DNA of 64,000 nt from Lophius americanus. Taxonomy: Eukaryota > Chordata > Actinopteri > Lophiiformes > Lophiidae. The stretch covers positions 5,328,501 to 5,392,500 of the forward strand of contig JBBDHG010000112.1 in assembly GCA_037951165.1 (NCBI GenBank). Direction: 5' to 3'. Made by a program: the position numbers and the translations under genes. The notes under the pieces are model-generated. The model was not told the DNA's origin. It did not search any database and saw only the letters and a program-made list of their open reading frames with translations. Below, piece after piece: positions 59,114 to 64,000 of the stretch. Position 1 is the first letter of the stretch. Each line of letters begins with the position of its first letter.

Positions 59114-59200
59114 AGATCCATTATCTGCTGCTGCGTATGCGGTTCAGGGTTGCGGAGGGCTGGAGTCTATCCCATCTGACATTGGCGGAGGGCCATCACA
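59114..59200 (+). repeat. Family A dispersed repeat fragment
   Basis: Reads gatccattatctgctgctgcgtatgcggttcagggttgcggagggctggagtctatcccatctgacattggcgg. It is a left-end fragment. Confidence 0.78.
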
Positions 59201-60454
59201 GCGCTCATTTTTGACTCACACCGTTCCAGTTATACACATTTATCATTCCACCTGTATGATCTATGGTTTATATCTGAGGATTTGTGTCATGGTTTCTTTC
59301 TAAATAGTTTCTAAGTCACCTGCGTGCACTTTCTGTCCACAAATGGACATCTCACAGATAATTTCATGCAGAACTAAGGAGATGAGTGCGGACCAACAAG
59401 AGAAAAATAGAGTTAAAAAAAGAACGAGGAACACATTATAAAGACACATTGAAAGAAAATACTCTGTAAGTGACCATCAATGAAAGGCCGTCATAATTCA
59501 AAAAAGAAATATAACAATCATTATGAGGTTCTATTTTCGATATATGCAGCTCTGGAGGAGAACTTTCCACCTCTTTTCCAAACACTCAGAAATACTATGA
59601 TACTATAACATTTTAGGGCAAATTCAGCTCTGGATCTGGGCAGCAGCAAAGTCATTCCCAGGGTTCTATCTTTGGCACAGTGAAGGTCAACAGAGCAGCT
59701 GGGAAACTCTGACAGCTGGGAACCTCCTCCGTCTCCAGCAGACTCCAGATGTTCCTCTCAAGCCTTTTCTCTATCCCTTTGCCTCATATCTCTTGTGTTC
59801 ACCATTTTTACTTCTCTCCCCAATGTAAAAAAAATCTGACAAAGCCACATTCCAGTGGTGAAATGGTTGTTTTCGCCAATTACACCTCTCCCAGTCGCCC
59901 GCTTATCCCAGATGCACCCACTCTTGTGGATGGATGTCAGAATTGTGCAAATGATTTTGAGACGTTTGTCAAGCTGTTTGGATCTGTCACGTTTATTTGT
60001 CACTATTTAGAGACGTTTTGATCGCCCAGTTTTGGAGACATGATAGCGAGTGATTCATGATTTTTCAAAACAGGAATTGAAAGTATTCTAATACAAATGC
60101 ATTAGAACTAACTGTAATGAGAAGACAGTTTGCATTTGATTGTAAACATCAAACCAGAACAGATTTTATTGTCAAAAATCCAATGTGTTTTTTTTAGCAA
60201 AAACTATATAGGCAGCATTTGCATCAGTTCCTGGTTTACAGTCTAGATGGTTAGCCAAAGTGTGACGATGCAGTACAGATAATTATTTTGTGATTTATTG
60301 GCGGTAGCTATGGACATACACACTTTTCCTCTACCTTTCTGATCTGATCTGATATGACATTCAGATTGAAGATTTCGTGTCGCTCTGACATGATCTGATG
60401 ATGATGTTTACGTCTACCGACACATTACATTTTATCAGCTCTGTGGCATGTGCT
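59201..60454. other. Non-coding region; no gene seen
   Basis: No recognised element. Frames near 59749-60021 on both strands are unconvincing. Confidence 0.5.
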
Positions 60455-60905
60455 GCAGTAAATTCCCCAAATGTGTTGTACAAGAAATCCCCCTTAATGA
60501 ATTCCTCAAATGAAATGTGAAGTTAATTCTACTAAAGTGATTTTTGTAAAAAACAAAACAAACCATAAATAAAAAACAAAAAGGTCTAACTAGTGAGTAA
60601 AATATTAAATATTTGACAATATAGTTAAGATAGATCTCCTCGAGTCTAATCATTTGCACCAAATTTGGACTAAATCGGAAATAAAGGTTGAGTAATTATT
60701 GCCCGTAAACATTCAGATATAAAGTTCCCCCTAGTAGCAGAACTAAGGAACCCGTCACTCCCAACATCAACTAATTACTTCCTCAAACTTAAGTCTTTTT
60801 GAGTTTAAAGTTCAAAAATGACCCCTTGATGCAGTTTTTGAGTTATCGCGTTGACAAGAAGGATCTGCGGTGGCTGTGAGTGGAATAAATGAGTTTCGTG
60901 CTGGG
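60455..60905 (+). mobile_element. Family B repeat copy, hairpin end missing
   Basis: It contains taaattccccaaatgtgttg, aattcctcaaatgaaatgtg, ctagtgagtaaaatatta, caccaaatttggactaaatcgg, gttccccctagtagc and agtttttgagttatcgcgtt, then ctgcggtggctgtgagtgg. The final cttttcgggg block is lost. Orientation equals the 35696 copy. Confidence 0.75.
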
Positions 60906-62611
60906 ACACAGTATGATTCAGTTAATCTACCAGTCTGTCTTTTCTAGGCACTAAAAACTCAGACAACTTTTTTTTCATGTTTACATTTCTATTTACTGCT
61001 GGTTAACATCAACACGAACACGACAACATCAAATTAATTTCGAAGGTCTCTTAGCCATAAAACATCGAAGGAGATTTCTTTTGCTGTTTTGTGAGTCCCC
61101 CAAGAAAGCATCTGAATAATGTGACATTTGATTATTGTATTTTTTCTATCGATGTGACCGTGTTGTCCTGGTTGAAACCTGCCTCAGGACTCGGCACAAT
61201 GAAGATTATTCATACAGACTATGGCTGTGGGGGTTTGAAGCGCAGCAGGTAGCCTCCTTACAAAGCCTTAGGAGGTCATAAAAGTTGAGCCTAGAAACCA
61301 AGTAACCGCGTTGCTGATATAAGTACTGTACACGGGTAGATGATGAAGAACAGCTGATACAAGACATCCAGCTATTGCAGAGTATTGAGTTTAATTTTCT
61401 ATTTCAGCATGTGATGTGTAGTTTAAAAGAGAGCAGAACTCAGGAGGGAAAGGCTGTTCAGCATTTCAATAACAGCGAGGCAGCGTCAATGATGTTGAAG
61501 CTTGACTTATGGAATAATGCCCTACATTGAATAATCCAAAACCCCAAGTTGATTTAATTCTTTAATATCTCTTTGTTCTACACAGTTCTACACACTAAAG
61601 CATCGTAAAACAAGAGGGTCCACACTTACGTTACATCCAATGTGGATTAAAAAGGCAGGGAGGAATCATACAGACAAAGATTATTGAGTGACGACACCAA
61701 ATGGCGAACGGGTTTGAAACGTTCAACAATCAACAGGAAAGGAAACATATAGACATAAATAAGAGGAAAACAGGTTGTCGAAGGAGAAGAGTCAAGCAGT
61801 GATAAACACAGAACACTAAACAGGCACAGTAAATCCTCTGATTCCAACTATCCTTCTTTCGATGAATGAAGTAAATATCCCCACATATCTGAATTCAACA
61901 AATAAGTGGATACAAATCCTCAGAAAATTCAATTCCTTCATGGAAGGCTATCTGAACACCAAATTAAATACAGAAATTGAATTTGACATCAGAGAAACTT
62001 TGTCTTAGCTTTTACTTTAGCTTTGAACACCACATGATTGTAAGATTAGACACACAACCAAGGAATACTGAAGTAGAAGGAAAAACACGGACAAAACACA
62101 ACCTAAAAAAACTTTTGATTTCTGTGATGAAAAATAGAAGTCAAAATAAATTGGTATGTTGGTAGGGTCAGCGAGTTTTCCCTAAGCCTGTTTACCCGTT
62201 TTTGATCAACTACAGATGGAGTTATTATGTAGTTATAGTTAATGAAATCAACTTAATATAAGGAAATCAACTTACTTTAATCACATTTGTGCTTGTTTCT
62301 GCTGACCCACAGCTTCTGTAGTCTTATCAAAATATGTGGAAACACAAGATAGCAGTGATTTTTCTTTTCTTGCCTCAACGTCAAACAAATAAAATTATTT
62401 CAGGACAAAAGCCCTATTTCTTCATATCCGATTTGCATGACTTTCATAAGTGGTATACGTGGTATACCTCGTGGTAATTTGTGGTACACGAAAGCCCTGT
62501 CGTCATCAGCCAGCATCTGTCACGCAATAAAATGAAATAACTAATAAGCAATATGCATATTATTTGTCTTCATGATCTGCTTGGAAACATCTAGTTTGAA
62601 GACCATTATTG
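60906..62611. other. Non-coding region; no gene seen
   Basis: Unique-looking. The patch 61195-61330 (gctgtgggggtttgaagcgcagcagg, gccttaggaggtcataaaag) is repeat-free and could be a conserved element, but nothing more can be said. Confidence 0.45.
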
Positions 62612-62700
62612 TATAATATCATATAATATACCATAATATACTATACTATACTTTACTATAATATGATATAACATGATATAATATCAAATATATAATATAC
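62612..62700. repeat. AT-rich degenerate tandem repeat
   Basis: Repeated ataata/actatact/atgatata words such as tactatactatactttac. Slippage-type low-complexity sequence. Confidence 0.8.
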
Positions 62701-62744
62701 ATTATTGTTTTGTTGTTTGCAATATTATATCCCTGGTAAAATAT

Positions 62745-63135
62745 TGGGTCCTTCATGTTCTCACCATAACTCAAAAACTACTTGATGGATCATTTTCAAA
62801 TTTTTTACCCATATAGACGGTACTGCAAAGAAGAAATTGGATGATGATTTTGGGAAAGGTCTGTTTTATATTTGGGGGACACTAGGAGGAGCTTTATCTA
62901 CAAAAGTTTTGGGACATAATTTCTCTTCTGGATTACATGCTCACTCAAATAGTTACAATTTTACTCACTAGGGGGAGCTTTTATTTTTTTTTTGAATGAA
63001 AAATACTTTTTTACTTTACTTCAAATTGAATTTTAGGAGTTCAATCCGGGGGGATTACATCTGTAACGCAGGGGCTTGAAGACTTTTTCGGGGACATACC
63101 GTGTCCGTCAGGGACGACAGCACAGGCCTAGTTTC
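62745..63135 (-). mobile_element. Family B repeat with preserved terminal hairpin
   Basis: It contains ataactcaaaaactacttg, gatcattttcaaatttt, attttgggaaaggtctg, cactaggaggagctttatc and tttactcactagggggagc. It ends cgcaggggcttgaagactttttcggggacatacc, then gtcagggacgacagcac and aggcctagttt. Part of the middle (the tctcaaccgttgg block) is shortened. Confidence 0.82.
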
Positions 63136-64000
63136 TAGTTTGATATCAGGATGTACTTTGTGGCTATCTCAGCATTAATTAGCTGATCCTCCATTTATCT
63201 AATAAAAGCCTGTCACTCATCTCCACGAATCCAGTATCAGTGAGCCATCAAACTTTGAATGTCTTTTTTTTATATTGCTACAGTGATTGCTCCTGATACT
63301 GATTTCTAATAGAGACATCTAATTACTTCCTTATGTTATGTATCATCTTATGACAGAAGCCTCACAAAAATTCATAGTACCTGGTATAATGACAAGATTC
63401 TCTTCTGTCCCTGCTGGCGGCAAGCCAACATTCCAGTGCAGCGACCCACCACCACCAGAACACCTGGCCATCTCCAATCCAATACTACAATCAGAATTTT
63501 TCCTTGCATGAGGTCATCCCAGCATTAAAATCCACTCCTGACCATTACCACCAGTGTCTAGGCTCTGGGGAACAGTCTCATCCACAATGGAAGCAACTAA
63601 TAACTTGGTCCCTTGTTCCCTTGGTGAACTACTTCCTGCTGGGGTCAGAACTCCAGAATCTACTTTCTGTTTATTCACACAATATTGAATCTTACTTCAG
63701 TTCTATCATTCTGATTACACCATACTGATTGAAATGGAACCTATCAAAAGTTCAATCAGAAAGATTAAGCTCTTGCACACTCAGGCCATAATTACTGCTC
63801 GTCGCACTTTATTATCCTCACCTCACACACATGCTTAGTCTTAATCACTGCTTCACGGCCCCAGGCATCAGATGATATCAGATGAGCTCATTCAGTGCCC
63901 TCAACCATCCACTGCCACACCTTCATGCCCCGCCCATCACCATCAGCTGCTGTCTTTAAGTCTGATTCTGCCTCCGTTCATCTAGTTCTTTCATGCTGCT
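63136..64000. other. Right edge; non-coding, no gene seen
   Basis: No exon is supported. From about 63400 the sequence becomes C-rich (gacccaccaccaccagaacacc; gccccgcccatcaccatcag). The texture recalls LTR-retrotransposon or other element DNA, but no terminal repeat, primer-binding site or protein motif can be shown inside the window. Confidence 0.4.

Noticed and set aside
63400..64000. Left edge of an LTR retrotransposon
   Set aside because: The C-rich texture is suggestive, but no LTR boundary, primer-binding site or protein motif is visible in the window.

Overview
The window is vertebrate genomic DNA, almost certainly from a ray-finned (teleost) fish. The evidence is AT-rich, intron-poor sequence full of microsatellites, together with relics of fish-type transposons: Tc1-like elements, CR1/L2-like non-LTR retrotransposons, tRNA-derived SINE pieces and several interspersed repeats I recognise from spiny-rayed fish genomes. 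There are no operons, ribosome binding sites or long bacterial-type genes. I found no convincing protein-coding gene. The longest open frames are either unconstrained noise or pieces of degenerate transposons.

Layout. From 1 to about 10.0 kb the DNA is fairly repeat-poor. It contains several stretches with a conserved, regulatory look and no recognisable exon. Around 10.0-10.7 kb is a CpG-rich block that reads, on the minus strand, like a promoter plus a first (5' UTR) exon ending in a good splice donor at 10016/10015. If so, bases 1-10015 are the first intron of a gene running left out of the window, and most of the rest is its upstream intergenic region. I could not identify that gene. From 12.2 to 14.35 kb is a 2.1-kb minisatellite with a 20-bp unit, and it carries a 598-bp higher-order duplication. 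From 14.5 kb onward the sequence is a typical graveyard of transposable elements in intergenic DNA. It includes LINE pieces (14.5, 19.6, 23.5, 45.4, 47.1 and 51.7 kb), Tc1 relics (33.0 and 44.4 kb), an element with short terminal inverted repeats (41.9-42.9 kb) and a repeated family here called A (17.4, 41.4, 42.9, 48.0 and 59.1 kb).

The most interesting component is a second repeat family, here called B. I see at least nine partial or full copies in both orientations between 21.5 and 63.1 kb. Its features are inverted terminal blocks of the type tatatccccgaaaagtc, an adjoining short hairpin (gctgtcg...cgacagc), and internal direct-repeat modules marked by a motif of the type actcactagggggagct. 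It carries no protein I can see, so it looks like a non-autonomous element. I cannot assign it to a superfamily by eye. Some copies are interrupted by other repeats, and one copy interrupts a family A repeat, so relative ages can be read off.

Other structure includes a perfect 17-bp-arm hairpin at 57590, a 20-bp-arm hairpin at 56544, a 25-bp palindrome with an AP-1-like core at 50233, and a LINE 3' end flanked by a 29-bp target-site duplication at 51.7-52.0 kb. Two diverged homologous segments (45.0-45.6 and 46.7-47.4 kb) both contain a reverse-transcriptase fragment. Repeat-family assignments come from memory of fish repeats and visible protein motifs, not from a database search.
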